NCBI RefSeq assembly: GCF_900476215.1
Contig: NZ_LS483446.1
Span: forward strand, 186,001-250,000
DNA length: 64,000 nt
Source of the DNA: Helicobacter mustelae
GTDB taxonomy: Bacteria; Campylobacterota; Campylobacteria; Campylobacterales; Helicobacteraceae
Reading direction: 5' to 3'
This document shows, one piece after another, positions 36,875 to 45,981 of the stretch (position 1 is its first letter; every line of letters begins with the position of its first letter). The notes under the pieces were generated by a model that was given only the letters and a program-made list of their open reading frames with translations, ran no database searches and was not told the origin of the DNA. A program made the translations under genes and the position numbers.

Positions 36875-37146
36875 GGTTCCAATCCTTTGATTTCAAAAAG
36901 TTGTTTTCTTAGATTTGCGTTTTCATTTTTGAGAATGCGGATTTTATTTTTTAGCTCAGACTCTAAGCTTTTGTTTTCGAGTAATACGCGCATGGAGTAT
37001 TTTCCATTGATTGTGATGGAAAAGAGATAAGAGCAAAATATTATGATCCCTACAAAATAGATAAGAAAAACACGACGATGATAGAGTGCTCTAAGAAACC
37101 TCAAAGCATTCTCACTTTTTAAAGAGCGTTTTCCCAAGGTAATCAC
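36871..37146 (-). CDS. small FtsB/DivIC-like septum protein
   Basis: A 91-residue protein with one transmembrane helix ([19 protein letters not shown], about residues 26-44) followed by a periplasmic coiled coil ([18 protein letters not shown] and on), the architecture of FtsB/DivIC. These proteins link FtsL and FtsQ in the divisome. Length and topology fit, but the family has little sequence conservation. The open frame starts at GTG 37146, 35 nt inside eno and without a clear ribosome site; a TTG at 37101 is an alternative. The stop overlaps the AMIN gene start. Confidence 0.72.
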   Translation of the reverse strand: MITLGKRSLKSENALRFLRALYHRRVFLIYFVGIIIFCSYLFSITINGKYSMRVLLENKSLESELKNKIRILKNENANLRKQLFEIKGLEP

Positions 37147-38386
37147 CTAAAACTAGATCTTTTTCAATTTCTAATAAGCGATTGTATTTGCAGATGCGCT
37201 CACTCCTTGCCGTGGATCCAGTTTTGATTTCTCCGGTGTTTAGAGCTACTGCAAAATCTGCGATAAATGTATCCTCGCTCTCCCCGCTTCGATGACTCAT
37301 AATGCAGTGATAATGATTGCGTTGGGCTAGGCGCACAGTCTGCATGGTCTGGCTGATGGTGCCAATTTGATTGGGCTTGATGAGCACGGCATTAGCGATG
37401 TTTTGGTGGATTCCTTCTTGCAAGATTTTAGCATTGGTGACAAAGAGATCATCCCCCACAAGCTGGATTTTTTTCCCAAGCCTTTGAGTGAGGAGTTTCC
37501 ACCCCTCCCAATCCTCCTCACCCAGACCATCTTCAATGGATAGAATGGGATATTTTGCCACCAAGCGCTCATAATATTCTACCAGCTCCTCTGCGCTGAG
37601 CTTCTTTCCTTCCCCCTTGAGATGATAGAGTCCATTTTCTAAAAGCTCACTGCTAGCGACATCAAGCGCGATTCCAATCTCCTCCCCTGGCTTGTAGCCA
37701 GATTTTTCAATCGCCCTTAAAATCACCTCGATAGGCTCTTGGTTGCTGTCAAGATTTGGTGCAAATCCCCCCTCATCCCCGATGCTTGTGATATGTCCCA
37801 TATCTTTAAGGATTTTTTTTAGGTGGTGATAGATTTCAGCACTTGCGCGCAGTGCTTCTGCAAAATTTTCAAACCCTAGCGGCATAATCATGTATTCTTG
37901 AAAATCTACAGTGTTGTCTGCATGAGATCCGCCATTGATGATGTTTAGCATGGGAACAGGGAGGGTGAGGGCATTGCTCCCGCCTAAATATCGATACAAA
38001 GGAAGATTGAGGCTCTTTGCGCTTGCTCGCGCGATGGCCATGCTCACGCCAAGTGCGGCATTTGCGCCAATATTACTAAAATTCTGTGTCCCATCAATTT
38101 CTTGCAAGATCGCATCAATTTGATTTTGTGCATAGGGATCTAGACCAATGATGGCATTAGCAATCTTTTCCTGGATGTTTTGACAAGCCTTTAGCACCCC
38201 CTTACCAAGATAGCGGGAGGGATCTTGATCGCGCAGCTCTAGGGCTTCATTTTTGCCAGTGCTAGCGCCACTAGGCACAATCGCACTGGCACTCACTCCA
38301 TCGCTGAGCAACACGCTGGCTTTTATGGTGGGATTTCCACGGCTATCCATGACTTCTTGGGCTTGTATGTTCTCAATATAGATCAT
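37112..38386 (-). CDS. eno: enolase
   Basis: Converts 2-phosphoglycerate to phosphoenolpyruvate. The 424-residue protein has all signatures: VMDSRGNPT near residue 12, [16 protein letters not shown] near 37, GDEGGFAPN near 203, [14 protein letters not shown] near 285 (metal-binding acids), GDDLFVTN near 311, and [18 protein letters not shown] near 365. AAGGAGAG precedes the ATG. It lies 49 nt after recA and overlaps the FtsB-like gene by 35 nt. Confidence 0.97.
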   Translation of the reverse strand: MIYIENIQAQEVMDSRGNPTIKASVLLSDGVSASAIVPSGASTGKNEALELRDQDPSRYLGKGVLKACQNIQEKIANAIIGLDPYAQNQIDAILQEIDGTQNFSNIGANAALGVSMAIARASAKSLNLPLYRYLGGSNALTLPVPMLNIINGGSHADNTVDFQEYMIMPLGFENFAEALRASAEIYHHLKKILKDMGHITSIGDEGGFAPNLDSNQEPIEVILRAIEKSGYKPGEEIGIALDVASSELLENGLYHLKGEGKKLSAEELVEYYERLVAKYPILSIEDGLGEEDWEGWKLLTQRLGKKIQLVGDDLFVTNAKILQEGIHQNIANAVLIKPNQIGTISQTMQTVRLAQRNHYHCIMSHRSGESEDTFIADFAVALNTGEIKTGSTARSERICKYNRLLEIEKDLVLGDYLGKTLFKK

Positions 38387-38435
38387 CTTCTCTCCTTATG
38401 TGCAATCCAAATGTGTCCTAATGGATTTTTTGAGG

Positions 38436-39476
38436 CTATTCTACTTCATTTTCTGGTTCATCAGGTAGTGGCAGGATTTCATCAGTGGCATTGATTTGCT
38501 CGCGAATTTTTTGGGTGATCTCTGCTGCAAGGGTCTTGTCTTCTTTGAGCAAGAGCTTGGCATTCTCCCTTCCCTGGCCTAGTTTCTTGTCTCCATAGCT
38601 TAGCCATGCGCCGCTTTTGTCGATGATATCTAGCTTAATCCCATAATCAATAATCTCTCCCTCAATGCTGATCCCCTCGCCAAACATAATGTCAAATTCT
38701 GCTTCTCGAAATGGTGGAGCGACCTTGTTTTTCACCACCTTTGCCTTGACGCGATTACCAATTTGTTGGTCTGCTTGTTTGAGTGTTGCGATGCGGCGGA
38801 TGTCAATCCTCACGCTAGCATAAAATTTCAGCGCATTCCCTCCCGTGGTAGTCTCTGGGCTTCCATAGCCCATGGTCCCGATTTTCATGCGAATTTGATT
38901 GATGAAGATCAAAGTGGTGTTCATCTTGTGCAAAACCCCTGTGATCTTGCGTAGAGCATGACTCATAAGCCTTGCTTGCAATCCCACATGCTGATCGCCC
39001 ATGTCCCCATCAATCTCAGCCTTTGGGGTAAGTGCAGCCACAGAATCAATTACCACCAAATCCACGGCTCCACTGCGTGTAAGCGTCTCCAAAATCTCTA
39101 GCGCCTGCTCGCCATTATCTGGCTGGCTGACGAGTAGATTTTCGGTATCCACGCCCAAGCGCTTAGCATAATACACATCAAGTGCATGCTCTGCATCAAT
39201 GAATGCGCATATGCCACCATTGCGTTGGCATTCTGCTACGATTTGTAAGCTTAAAGTGGTTTTGCCACTAGACTCTGGGCCATAAATTTCAATGATTCTG
39301 CCCTTGGGGATGCCATTGATTCCAAGGGCTAGATCCAATCCCAGTGATCCTGTAGAAATCGCTTCAATTTTTTCTACTTGCTTGTCTCCTAACCTTACAA
39401 GCGCGCCCTTTCCAAAGGTTTTGTCAATTTGTTTGAGTGCCAATTCTATGGCCTTTTTCTTCTGTTCATCCACCAT
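38436..39476 (-). CDS. recA: recombinase RecA
   Basis: Strand-exchange ATPase, 346 residues, complete. Walker A is [13 protein letters not shown] near residue 63, the Walker B strand [15 protein letters not shown] near 137, loop L1 near 155, [28 protein letters not shown] split over 190-217 including loop L2. The C-terminus is acidic (PDEPENEVE), as usual. GAAGG lies just before the ATG. No intein or interruption. In Helicobacter recA is not controlled by a LexA repressor, and no SOS-box-like palindrome is evident upstream. Confidence 0.97.
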   Translation of the reverse strand: MVDEQKKKAIELALKQIDKTFGKGALVRLGDKQVEKIEAISTGSLGLDLALGINGIPKGRIIEIYGPESSGKTTLSLQIVAECQRNGGICAFIDAEHALDVYYAKRLGVDTENLLVSQPDNGEQALEILETLTRSGAVDLVVIDSVAALTPKAEIDGDMGDQHVGLQARLMSHALRKITGVLHKMNTTLIFINQIRMKIGTMGYGSPETTTGGNALKFYASVRIDIRRIATLKQADQQIGNRVKAKVVKNKVAPPFREAEFDIMFGEGISIEGEIIDYGIKLDIIDKSGAWLSYGDKKLGQGRENAKLLLKEDKTLAAEITQKIREQINATDEILPLPDEPENEVE

Positions 39477-39934
39477 AATTCTTGCCTTCAGGGAAAAATA
39501 TTTTTGCCCAAATTCTAGCTAAAAAAATATGCGAGAATCAAGCAAAATCACAGAGTTTTTCTGGCAATTTTGGGGAGATTTTTTTGAATTTTTGAATTTT
39601 TGCAAAGAGCTTTTTTCAAACTTGCAGGTTCGTGGTTTTTGATGTTTGTGGGTAATCTTTTTTGGTTCTGATGAAAATTCAGAAAAAATTCTTATTTATC
39701 AAAAAACGTTACCATTTAGAGCCTTTAAGAATTTGGGGTTTTTGAGATAGATCGGCTGCATGGTTCTATTGGGATTGAGTATCACAATGGCTTAGAGACA
39801 TGTTTGGCTATTTTACACCAAAATGCAAGATGGCGTCATTGCCAGTGGGGAAGCGAAGTGGATTTTTGTGTGAGTCTTTGTGGCGAGTGGATTTGTGATT
39901 TTGTTTTATGTTTGTTTTTATGTAAGGAAATAGG
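39477..39934. other. divergent intergenic region between recA and gpsA
   Basis: About 460 bases, T-rich near recA and mixed near gpsA. It contains the probable recA promoter. No credible gene, RNA or large repeat was found. Confidence 0.5.
39512..39517 (-). promoter_or_regulatory. possible promoter of recA
   Basis: Minus-strand TAGAAT at 39517-39512, about 36 nt upstream of the recA start. Confidence 0.45.
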
Positions 39935-40852
39935 GTGAAAATTACGGTCTTTGGAGGCGGTGCTTGGGGCAGAGCACTTTGTTTTGCTCTTGCGCAGAAA
40001 AATGTCCTGAAAATTGTGTCAAGAAAAGATCTAAGTGGGTTTTTGCAAACGCTGGCCCCCAGTCTTAATGTTGTGCAATCTAGCTTTAAAGAGGCGTTAG
40101 ATTCGGATTTATTTGTCAATGCGATTACGACCTCGGCCCTGCGCCAGTGGTTTATTGCTCACAAACTTCCCAAGAATAGCAAAATGCTTTTTGCCTGCAA
40201 GGGTATTGAAGTGGAGAGTGGGGCATTTGTGAGTGATATTGCTTGTGAATTTTTAGAGCCCCAAAATTTATGTTTTCTTGCTGGACCCTCCTTTGCCAAA
40301 GAGGTTTTAGAGGGGCTTTCCTGTGCGCTTTCTATCCATGGCCATAACAGGGATTTGGCGAAAATTTTTGCACAATGTATGCCAGATTTTATCAAGGCCT
40401 ATGTGGAGGGGGATGTCATTGGTGGGGAGATTGCAGGTGCATATAAAAATGTCATTGCAATTGCTAGTGGGATTTGTGATGGATTAAAGCTTGGCAATAA
40501 TGCTAGGGCTTCCTTGCTGGCAAGAGGATTAATTGAAATGTATCGCTTTGGTTCTCATTTTGGAGCGCATATGGAGACGTTTTTGGGATTATCAGGAGCG
40601 GGAGATTTGTTTTTGTCAGCAAGCTCCAAGCTTTCTCGCAACTATCGCGTTGGGATTGGATTGGCAGAGGGAAAAAGTATCGAGGAGATTTTATTGGAAC
40701 TAGGTGAGGTAGCAGAGGGGGTAAAAACTACAGAAGCTATTGTCAAAATAGCTCAAGACAAGGGGATTTATATCCCAATTGCCCAAGAGGTTTTCAATAT
40801 CCTTCACAAAAAAAGCTCTTTAGAGCAAAGTTTAAGGCAGTTAATGTGTTGA
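39935..40852 (+). CDS. gpsA: glycerol-3-phosphate dehydrogenase [NAD(P)+]
   Basis: Makes sn-glycerol-3-phosphate for phospholipids. The 305-residue protein has an N-terminal Rossmann motif [25 protein letters not shown] near residue 89, [11 protein letters not shown] near 111, [18 protein letters not shown] near 168 with the catalytic lysine, and the C-terminal [10 protein letters not shown] near 224. Start is GTG at 39935, preceded by AAGGA at normal distance. Seven bases overlap with the next gene (permease), suggesting co-transcription with the transporter. Confidence 0.95.
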   Translation: MKITVFGGGAWGRALCFALAQKNVLKIVSRKDLSGFLQTLAPSLNVVQSSFKEALDSDLFVNAITTSALRQWFIAHKLPKNSKMLFACKGIEVESGAFVSDIACEFLEPQNLCFLAGPSFAKEVLEGLSCALSIHGHNRDLAKIFAQCMPDFIKAYVEGDVIGGEIAGAYKNVIAIASGICDGLKLGNNARASLLARGLIEMYRFGSHFGAHMETFLGLSGAGDLFLSASSKLSRNYRVGIGLAEGKSIEEILLELGEVAEGVKTTEAIVKIAQDKGIYIPIAQEVFNILHKKSSLEQSLRQLMC

Positions 40853-41826
40853 GAAATTCTATCATCGTAATTTTTGTGTTGCTAGCTTTTGTGCTAGTGG
40901 TGTTTTTTGAGCGCGGAAGTTTGTCGTATCTGCAAGCCATAGAGCAAATTTATCAGCATTTTTTTCATCATCAAATTTTAGATTCTGATGGATTAATTCT
41001 CTATCAAATTCGTTTGCCTAGGATTTTGTTGGCCCTTGGAGTAGGGGCAATCCTTGCTCTTAGTGGGGTGGTGATGCAAAATATTTTTCGCAACCCCCTA
41101 GTAGATCCTTATTTGCTTGGTATTAGCTCGGGCGCGGCATTTGGCTGTGCTGTGTCTATTGGGTTTTTGGGGCAGTATTTTTTGGGATTTTTTGCATTTT
41201 TGGGAGCAATGATGGCGATGCTTTTGATTGTGTTTTTGGCTAGATTTGTGAATTCCTCCCAGACATCTTTGGTGTTAGTTGGTATTGTTTTGTCCACACT
41301 CTTTAGTGCTCTTGCTGGACTTATCAAGTATTTTGTTCCGCCTGAAAAAGCTCAAACCATTGTTGTGTGGTTGCTTGGAAGCCTTAGCCTTGCAACCTGG
41401 AATGATGTAAAACTTGTATTTTTAGCGCTACTTGTTGGTGGAGTGCCTTTGTTTTTACTGCGCTACCGTCTCAATGTTTTGGCACTGAGTGATATGGAAA
41501 GCAGGAGTATGGGGGTGAATCCTACAGGGCTTAGGATGTTTTGCATCATAGTTGTGGGGCTTATGTGTGGAGTAGCCGTGAGTGTGAGTGGGACTATTGG
41601 TTGGATTGGGCTTATCATCCCTCATTTTGCTCGCTTGATTGTGGGGGCAAATCTCCAAAAACTCCTGCCCTTTAGTGTATTTTTGGGCGCAATAATCTTG
41701 CTTTTCATGGATTTTTTTGCCAGAAATATCACAGGGAATGACTTGCCTGTAGGCACTATTGCCGCGATTATTGGCGCTCCGTTATTTTTGAGTTTTTTGC
41801 TAGGTATGAGAGGCAGGGTGTTTTAA
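40846..41826 (+). CDS. fecD: ABC transporter permease, FecCD/BtuC family
   Basis: A 326-residue inner-membrane permease for iron-siderophore, haem or cobalamin-type import. Eight to ten hydrophobic segments are visible. The family segments are [19 protein letters not shown] near residue 57, [24 protein letters not shown] split across 82-105, and the cytoplasmic coupling region [16 protein letters not shown] near 250, followed by [17 protein letters not shown]. Start is GTG 40846, with TTG 40849 as an alternative. It overlaps gpsA by 7 nt and the ATPase by 1 nt. The symbol follows the H. pylori fecDE pair; the real substrate is unknown. Confidence 0.88.
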   Translation: MLRNSIIVIFVLLAFVLVVFFERGSLSYLQAIEQIYQHFFHHQILDSDGLILYQIRLPRILLALGVGAILALSGVVMQNIFRNPLVDPYLLGISSGAAFGCAVSIGFLGQYFLGFFAFLGAMMAMLLIVFLARFVNSSQTSLVLVGIVLSTLFSALAGLIKYFVPPEKAQTIVVWLLGSLSLATWNDVKLVFLALLVGGVPLFLLRYRLNVLALSDMESRSMGVNPTGLRMFCIIVVGLMCGVAVSVSGTIGWIGLIIPHFARLIVGANLQKLLPFSVFLGAIILLFMDFFARNITGNDLPVGTIAAIIGAPLFLSFLLGMRGRVF

Positions 41827-42584
41827 TGTTTAGCATCAAAAATCTCACCATCAAGATAGATAACAAAGAAATTATTAAAGATTTGAGTTTAGAGCTTAAA
41901 ATCGGGGATTTGTGTGCTGTGCTTGCGCCTAATGGAAGCGGGAAAACCACCTTGATGAAAACCATCGTAGGGGAACTTACTGCTAGCAGTGGAGAGATGT
42001 ATTTTGAGGATAGGGCTTTGAAATCCCTCAATGCCTGGGAGAGATCAAAAATCATCGCATTTGTGCCACAGGATTTTAGCTGTGCATTTGATTATTGTGT
42101 GCTGGATTTTGTATTGTTGGGAGGGATTAATAAAACAGGGCTTTGGAAGGTCCCTCACAAAGAGCTTGTGCAAAAAGCAAAGGCGATTTTAGAGGAGCTT
42201 GGGATTTTATCCTTGCAAGAGCGGGGGATTTTTCATTTGAGTGGTGGCCAAAGACAGATGGTAGCGCTTGCACGGGCATTATTTCAAGAGTCTCACATAT
42301 TATTGCTAGATGAACCCACTGCATGGCTAGATCTAAAAAATCAATTTTTATTTTTCAAGGTGCTCTGCACACAGATTAAAAAGCGCGGACTTTGTGCACT
42401 GATTAATATCCATGACCCCAATCTCATCACCCAGTATGCCACGCGCGCAATTTTTTTTAGAGATGGCCAAAAGCTCTATGAAGGGGATGTCTCTGAGGCC
42501 ATGGACTCAGAGAAGTTAAGCGAGCTCTATGGCATGCCTGTGCAGGTGTATGAGGTGGGGGGAAGGAGTTTCATCGCGCCATAG
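41826..42584 (+). CDS. fecE: ABC transporter ATP-binding protein, FecE-like
   Basis: ATPase partner of the preceding permease. The 252-residue protein has Walker A APNGSGKTT near residue 34, the Q-loop VPQDF, signature LSGGQRQMVALARAL near 139, Walker B ILLLDEPTAWLD near 158, and the H-loop INIHDPN near 194. TAATG overlap with the permease gene shows coupling. No substrate-binding protein or outer-membrane receptor is adjacent, so those must lie elsewhere. The sigma-54 promoter of flgG starts just past its stop codon. Confidence 0.9.
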   Translation: MFSIKNLTIKIDNKEIIKDLSLELKIGDLCAVLAPNGSGKTTLMKTIVGELTASSGEMYFEDRALKSLNAWERSKIIAFVPQDFSCAFDYCVLDFVLLGGINKTGLWKVPHKELVQKAKAILEELGILSLQERGIFHLSGGQRQMVALARALFQESHILLLDEPTAWLDLKNQFLFFKVLCTQIKKRGLCALINIHDPNLITQYATRAIFFRDGQKLYEGDVSEAMDSEKLSELYGMPVQVYEVGGRSFIAP

Positions 42585-42587
42585 TTG

Positions 42588-42602
42588 TGGAATCTTTTTT
42601 GC
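42588..42602 (+). promoter_or_regulatory. sigma-54 (RpoN) promoter of flgG
   Basis: TGG at 42588-42590 and TTGC at 42599-42602 place GG and GC exactly 10 nt apart, the -24/-12 spacing of RpoN promoters. The expected transcription start near 42613 gives a leader of about 25 nt to the flgG ATG. Rod and hook genes are RpoN-dependent in Campylobacterota. Confidence 0.65.
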
Positions 42603-42637
42603 TTACCTAATTGGGAAAATATCAAAAGGATTTGGCT

Positions 42638-43426
42638 ATGATGCGTTCTCTCTACTCAGCGACCACTGGAATGCTGGGGCAACAACTACAAATTGATACA
42701 ACTTCTAATAACATCGCAAATGTGAATACTGTGGGATACAAAAGGCAGCGCGCAGAGTTTAATGATCTGTTTTATCAAAATCTCCAATACGCCGGCACTG
42801 CCACGAGTGAAACCACACTCTCCCCCACAGGGATTGAAGTGGGCTTGGGGGTGCGTCCTGGTGCGATTGCAAAAATGTTTTCTCAAGGTAGTCCTAAGGA
42901 AACAGAGAATAATCTAGACATGGCCATTACGGGCAAGGGGTTTTTTCAGGTACGGCTCCCTGATGGTACCACGGCTTATACAAGAAGTGGGAATTTCAAA
43001 CTTGATGATAATGGCAATGTTGTGACTTCAGAGGGATATGCCCTGATCCCTCAGATTACCGTTCCTCAAGATGCCACACAAATTAACATCGGAAATGATG
43101 GAACAGTGAGTGTGGTGCAGGGCAATAATGGCGGAAGCAATACCATCGGGCAAATTGAGCTAGCAGATTTCATTAATCCTGCGGGATTGCACAGTCTAGG
43201 GGATAATCTCTATCTCAATACCAGCGCTTCTGGTGCACCCATCACTGGCGTGGCTGGTACTAATGGCATGGGGCAGATTAAGCAGGGATTTTTGGAACTT
43301 AGTAATGTGCGATTGGTTGAAGAGATGACGGATCTCATCACGGGGCAAAGGGCCTATGAGGCTAATTCCAAATCCATCCAGACTGCAGATGCAATGTTGC
43401 AAACCGTCAATGGTTTGAAACGCTAG
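42638..43426 (+). CDS. flgG: flagellar distal rod protein FlgG
   Basis: Distal rod subunit of the flagellar axle in the periplasm. It begins MMRSLYSATTGMLGQQLQ, the rod/hook N-terminal helix, with NIANVNTVGYKRQ near residue 27. The C-terminus is the matching ELSNVRLVEEMTDLITGQRAYEANSK, again in the family pattern, with a final QTADAMLQTVN heptad region. The chosen ATG yields 262 residues, equal to H. pylori FlgG as I recall it. The open frame extends 27 nt upstream but without family sequence. No other flagellar gene is adjacent; the gene appears to be a single unit under RpoN control. Confidence 0.96.
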   Translation: MMRSLYSATTGMLGQQLQIDTTSNNIANVNTVGYKRQRAEFNDLFYQNLQYAGTATSETTLSPTGIEVGLGVRPGAIAKMFSQGSPKETENNLDMAITGKGFFQVRLPDGTTAYTRSGNFKLDDNGNVVTSEGYALIPQITVPQDATQINIGNDGTVSVVQGNNGGSNTIGQIELADFINPAGLHSLGDNLYLNTSASGAPITGVAGTNGMGQIKQGFLELSNVRLVEEMTDLITGQRAYEANSKSIQTADAMLQTVNGLKR

Positions 43427-43860
43427 GGCTCTATATAACAAATGACACTCCAGGGGGAGAGGGCTGCATTTTTGCACGTTGTGATTTTCAAAATCACTTG
43501 AGCACCTCCATGCATCCCCCTAACCCCCCCTATAAATCCCCTGCAGCAGATCTCTTGCATCTTTATCAAATCCTCAAGCTTTCTGACAAAAAGTCATTCA
43601 AAGCTCCTTGCAGCAAAACAGCATTCAGTGCCCGCACATCCCATTCAACCCGCACATCCCATTCAAATAGAAAGAAGAAGCGCCAGAAAGAAGAAGCATC
43701 CTTGCTGCTTGCAAACAGCCCTCTCTCATTCAAACTTGCTCCCTTGCTCAAATTCTCTGCATAAATGCTAAATTTTTGCGCAATTACCAGCCCTATTGTC
43801 GCATACAATCTTTGTTTGTTTTGGGTTATTTATCTGTTTTGTGGTTGTTTATTTTTTCTT
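43427..43860. other. intergenic region between flgG and htrA with short tandem repeats
   Basis: About 430 bases. GTGATTTTCAAAATCAC at 43481-43497 is an inverted repeat that may end flgG transcription, although no U-run follows. An 18-bp unit (CCCGCACATCCCATTCAA) occurs twice in tandem at 43631-43666. AGAAAGAAGAAG occurs at 43669-43680 and again at 43685-43696. An open frame at 43498-43764 covers these repeats, but I see no ribosome site or family signal. I do not count it as a gene. Confidence 0.5.
43631..43666 (+). repeat. 18-bp tandem duplication
   Basis: Two exact adjacent copies of CCCGCACATCCCATTCAA at 43631-43648 and 43649-43666. Confidence 0.9.
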
Positions 43861-43869
43861 TGTTAGAAT
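43861..43869 (+). promoter_or_regulatory. promoter of htrA
   Basis: TGTTAGAAT at 43861-43869, an extended -10 box 29 nt before the htrA start; GAGGAG at 43887-43892 is the ribosome site. Confidence 0.6.
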
Positions 43870-43897
43870 CCTTATTTATTTTTTTTGAGGAGTTAGA

Positions 43898-45325
43898 ATG
43901 AAAACAAAATTTTTGCTAAGCATTGCTCTTGCGACCACTCTTGGCCTGGGCGCATTTGAGATACAGACCATGCCAGATGTGACCAAGCGCATTTCTCCAG
44001 CAGAGAGCAGCCCCACGAGTGTGCAGTCCTATCATGATTCCATCAAGGATGCAGTGAATGCGGTGGTGAATATTTCTACGCAGAAAAAGATCAAAAATCC
44101 CATGCAGGGAAATCCTATGTTTAGCGATCCCTTCTTTCAGCAATTCTTTGGCGATCTCTACAACCAAATCCCAAAAGATCGCATTGAGCGGGCGCTAGGA
44201 AGTGGGGTCATCGTCTCTCCAGATGGCTACATCATTACTAACAATCACGTAATTGATGGAGCCGATAAGATCCTAGTCACCCTGCCAAATAGCACCAAGG
44301 AATACACTGCCACGCTTGTGGGAACCGATCCTGATAGCGATTTGGCTGTAATTCGCATCGACAAAAAAAATCTTCCTTATTTGAAATTTGCTAATAGCAC
44401 CAATGTTATGGTGGGAGATGTGGTATTTGCCATCGGAAATCCCTTTGGTGTAGGTGAGACTGTGACACAGGGGATTGTTTCTGCGCTAAATAAAAATGGC
44501 ATGGGGATCAATAATTATGAAAACTTTTTGCAGACTGATACCTCTATCAACCCTGGGAATTCTGGAGGTGCTTTGATTGATACAAGGGGCGCGCTTGTGG
44601 GTATCAATACCGCAATCATTTCGCGATCTGGTGGGAATTTGGGTATTGGCTTTGCCATCCCCTCTGATATGGTAAAAAATGTGGTCTATACTTTGGTCAA
44701 GGATGGGAAGATTGTGCGCGGCTATCTTGGTGTGGGCATCCAGGATGTGAGCAGTGATTTGCGCGATAGCTATGAGAACAAAGAGGGTGCGGTGGTCATT
44801 AGCCTTGAGAAGGATTCTCCGGCCAAAAAAGCAGGTCTCATGGTATGGGATCTCATCACAGAGGTTAATGGCAAGAAGGTTAAGAATGCTGCGGATTTGA
44901 AAAATTACATCGGCACATTAAAGCCCAATTCCCGAGTGACCATCAAATTCCTTCGCGACAAAAGAGAGCATACTATCACGCTCACCCTTGCAGAGCGCAA
45001 TAAGCACAAAAAAGACTCTCCTGTCTCTACTAAAGGCAGCGATCAGGGCGAGCTAAAGGGGCTTAGAGTGGAGAGCATTACACCTCAAATGCGTCAGCAA
45101 TATAATATCAGCAACGACATCCAGGGCGTAATGGTAACAAGCGTAGCAGATGATTCCCCAGCGCAAGAAGCAGGATTCTCTCAAGGGGATATTATTGCTC
45201 AGATTGAAAATATCACCATAAAAAACACTGCAGATTTCACCAGTGCACTCAATCGCTTCAGAGGTAAGAACAAGAGAATTTTGGTGTACACACGCAATGG
45301 AGTCAAAACCATCGTGACTAAGTGA
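43898..45325 (+). CDS. htrA: periplasmic serine protease/chaperone HtrA (DegP type)
   Basis: Envelope protein quality control; secreted HtrA of H. pylori and C. jejuni also cleaves host E-cadherin, so a role in host contact is possible. The 475-residue protein has a signal peptide (about 1-18). The trypsin-like domain has the triad His in TNNHVID near residue 117, Asp in DSDLAVI near 147, and Ser in NPGNSGGAL near 221. Two PDZ domains follow, the first beginning near GYLGVGIQDV and the second near GLRVESITPQ. The catalytic residues are intact. The gene stands alone. Confidence 0.96.
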   Translation: MKTKFLLSIALATTLGLGAFEIQTMPDVTKRISPAESSPTSVQSYHDSIKDAVNAVVNISTQKKIKNPMQGNPMFSDPFFQQFFGDLYNQIPKDRIERALGSGVIVSPDGYIITNNHVIDGADKILVTLPNSTKEYTATLVGTDPDSDLAVIRIDKKNLPYLKFANSTNVMVGDVVFAIGNPFGVGETVTQGIVSALNKNGMGINNYENFLQTDTSINPGNSGGALIDTRGALVGINTAIISRSGGNLGIGFAIPSDMVKNVVYTLVKDGKIVRGYLGVGIQDVSSDLRDSYENKEGAVVISLEKDSPAKKAGLMVWDLITEVNGKKVKNAADLKNYIGTLKPNSRVTIKFLRDKREHTITLTLAERNKHKKDSPVSTKGSDQGELKGLRVESITPQMRQQYNISNDIQGVMVTSVADDSPAQEAGFSQGDIIAQIENITIKNTADFTSALNRFRGKNKRILVYTRNGVKTIVTK

Positions 45326-45386
45326 TGTCCTAGTAGCCTTTTAAAACAGGGCTCGCTTGTCAAAGGGAGGCATAGGATGGGGAGCC

Positions 45387-45533
45387 ATGCCTAAATCAAA
45401 AATATGGGGCTTTAAATTTGGAGCCAATAAAGAGGAGGGTAGAAAGAGAGGGGGAATCAAAACAGGAAGGGGTTTGGCCAAACCTCAAAAAAAAACTAAA
45501 AAGATGGGGGCTAAGCCCCCAAAACTCACTTGA
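45387..45533 (+). pseudogene. short basic ORF of unknown origin, possibly a relic
   Basis: A 48-residue frame starting ATG at 45387: MPKSKIWGFKFGANKEEG, then a Lys/Gly/Arg-rich run ending KPPKLT. GGAG is only 2 nt from the ATG. A G-rich hairpin lies inside it. No family is recognised. It may be a small nucleic-acid-binding peptide, part of a broken gene, or chance. Confidence 0.25.
45505..45521 (-). terminator. possible minus-strand terminator hairpin
   Basis: TGGGGG and CCCCCA flank a 5-nt loop. On the minus strand a T-rich stretch (CTTTTTAGTTTTTTTTT) follows. No minus-strand gene lies directly before it; fliW is about 460 nt upstream. Confidence 0.35.
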
Positions 45534-45589
45534 TACGCAAAAAACTATATTAAATAGAATCCTCTGCTAGCCCAGCACCCTATCAATCC

Positions 45590-45730
45590 ATGGGAAAACC
45601 ACACAAAAACTGCATTTCAAAACCACACAAAATCTTAGGTTTACCAAAAGATGAGGAAGCTAAAGAAGTCACCAAAGCACAGAAAAAGTAATTAAAAAAG
45701 ACGAATCAAAAAATCAGTGAATAAAGGGGT
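45590..45730 (+). pseudogene. J-domain-like relic, possibly of a DnaJ/CbpA-type gene
   Basis: A frame from ATG 45590 reads KILGLPKDEEAKEVTKA and then QKK before a stop at 45689. The same frame continues after that stop with LKKTNQKISE. This follows the J-domain pattern ILGLxKDAxxxEIKKAYRKLA..HPD, with NQK at the place of the essential HPD. In C. jejuni a cbpA gene follows htrA, as I recall. I therefore read this as a possible remnant of that gene; the match is short and could be chance. Confidence 0.3.
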
Positions 45731-45734
45731 TTAG

Positions 45735-45884
45735 GGCCTAGGTTTAATAGGCTCAAATAAAGAGAGGCTGATGGATTCGCTCTTGCAGGTGACAATAGTG
45801 GACGACGCTCCGGATGATGTAAAAGACGCCTTCATAAAAGAAAGGCCGCTATTTATAGAGTTTAGAGGGGGGAAAAGGCTCTAG
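45735..45884 (+). pseudogene. 3' fragment of an unidentified gene
   Basis: An open stretch ending at TAG 45884 reads LGLIGSNKERLMDSLLQV, then TIVDDAPDDVKDAFIKE and RPLFIEFRGGKRL. The mixed hydrophobic/charged composition looks protein-like, and codons such as GAC GAC and CCG are less typical of the surrounding genes. The first ATG is at 45771. No family is recognised. Confidence 0.25.
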
Positions 45885-45916
45885 AGAAAAAACTTACTAA
45901 CCAAAAAACTCTAAAA

Positions 45917-45949
45917 AAGAGGGGTTAAATTTGTGTAAAAACCCCTCTT
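45917..45949 (-). terminator. Rho-independent terminator downstream of fliW (distal)
   Basis: AAGAGGGGTT (45917-45926) pairs with AACCCCTCTT (45940-45949) over a 13-nt loop; on the minus strand a T-run follows. Confidence 0.75.
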
Positions 45950-45960
45950 AAACAAGCAAA

Positions 45961-45978
45961 AAGCCTTAAGAAAGGCTT
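45961..45978 (-). terminator. Rho-independent terminator downstream of fliW (proximal)
   Basis: AAGCCTT (45961-45967) pairs with AAGGCTT (45972-45978) across four bases. On the minus strand the stem is followed by a short T-run (TTTTTGC). It starts 4 nt from the fliW stop. Confidence 0.65.
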
Positions 45979-45981
45979 AGA

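Larger units (their letters stand above)
45326..45981. other. gap downstream of htrA holding small relic ORFs
   Basis: About 650 bases, purine-rich on the plus strand. It contains three short plus-strand frames (45387-45533, 45590-45691 and 45735-45884) listed separately, a G-rich hairpin at 45505-45521, and two terminator hairpins serving fliW on the right. The palindrome GGTTTGGCCAAACC lies near 45472-45485. The region looks like decayed coding DNA. Confidence 0.5.

Noticed and set aside
39477-39934. SOS-type operator before recA
   Set aside because: No LexA-like palindrome was visible, and Helicobacter recA is not known to be LexA-controlled.
43631-43700. Short repeats after flgG as a CRISPR array
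   Set aside because: Only two adjacent copies without spacers; they are simple tandem duplications.
43498-43764. Plus-strand ORF of 88 residues between flgG and htrA
   Set aside because: Its sequence is created by short tandem duplications, codon use is odd, and no ribosome site is visible.
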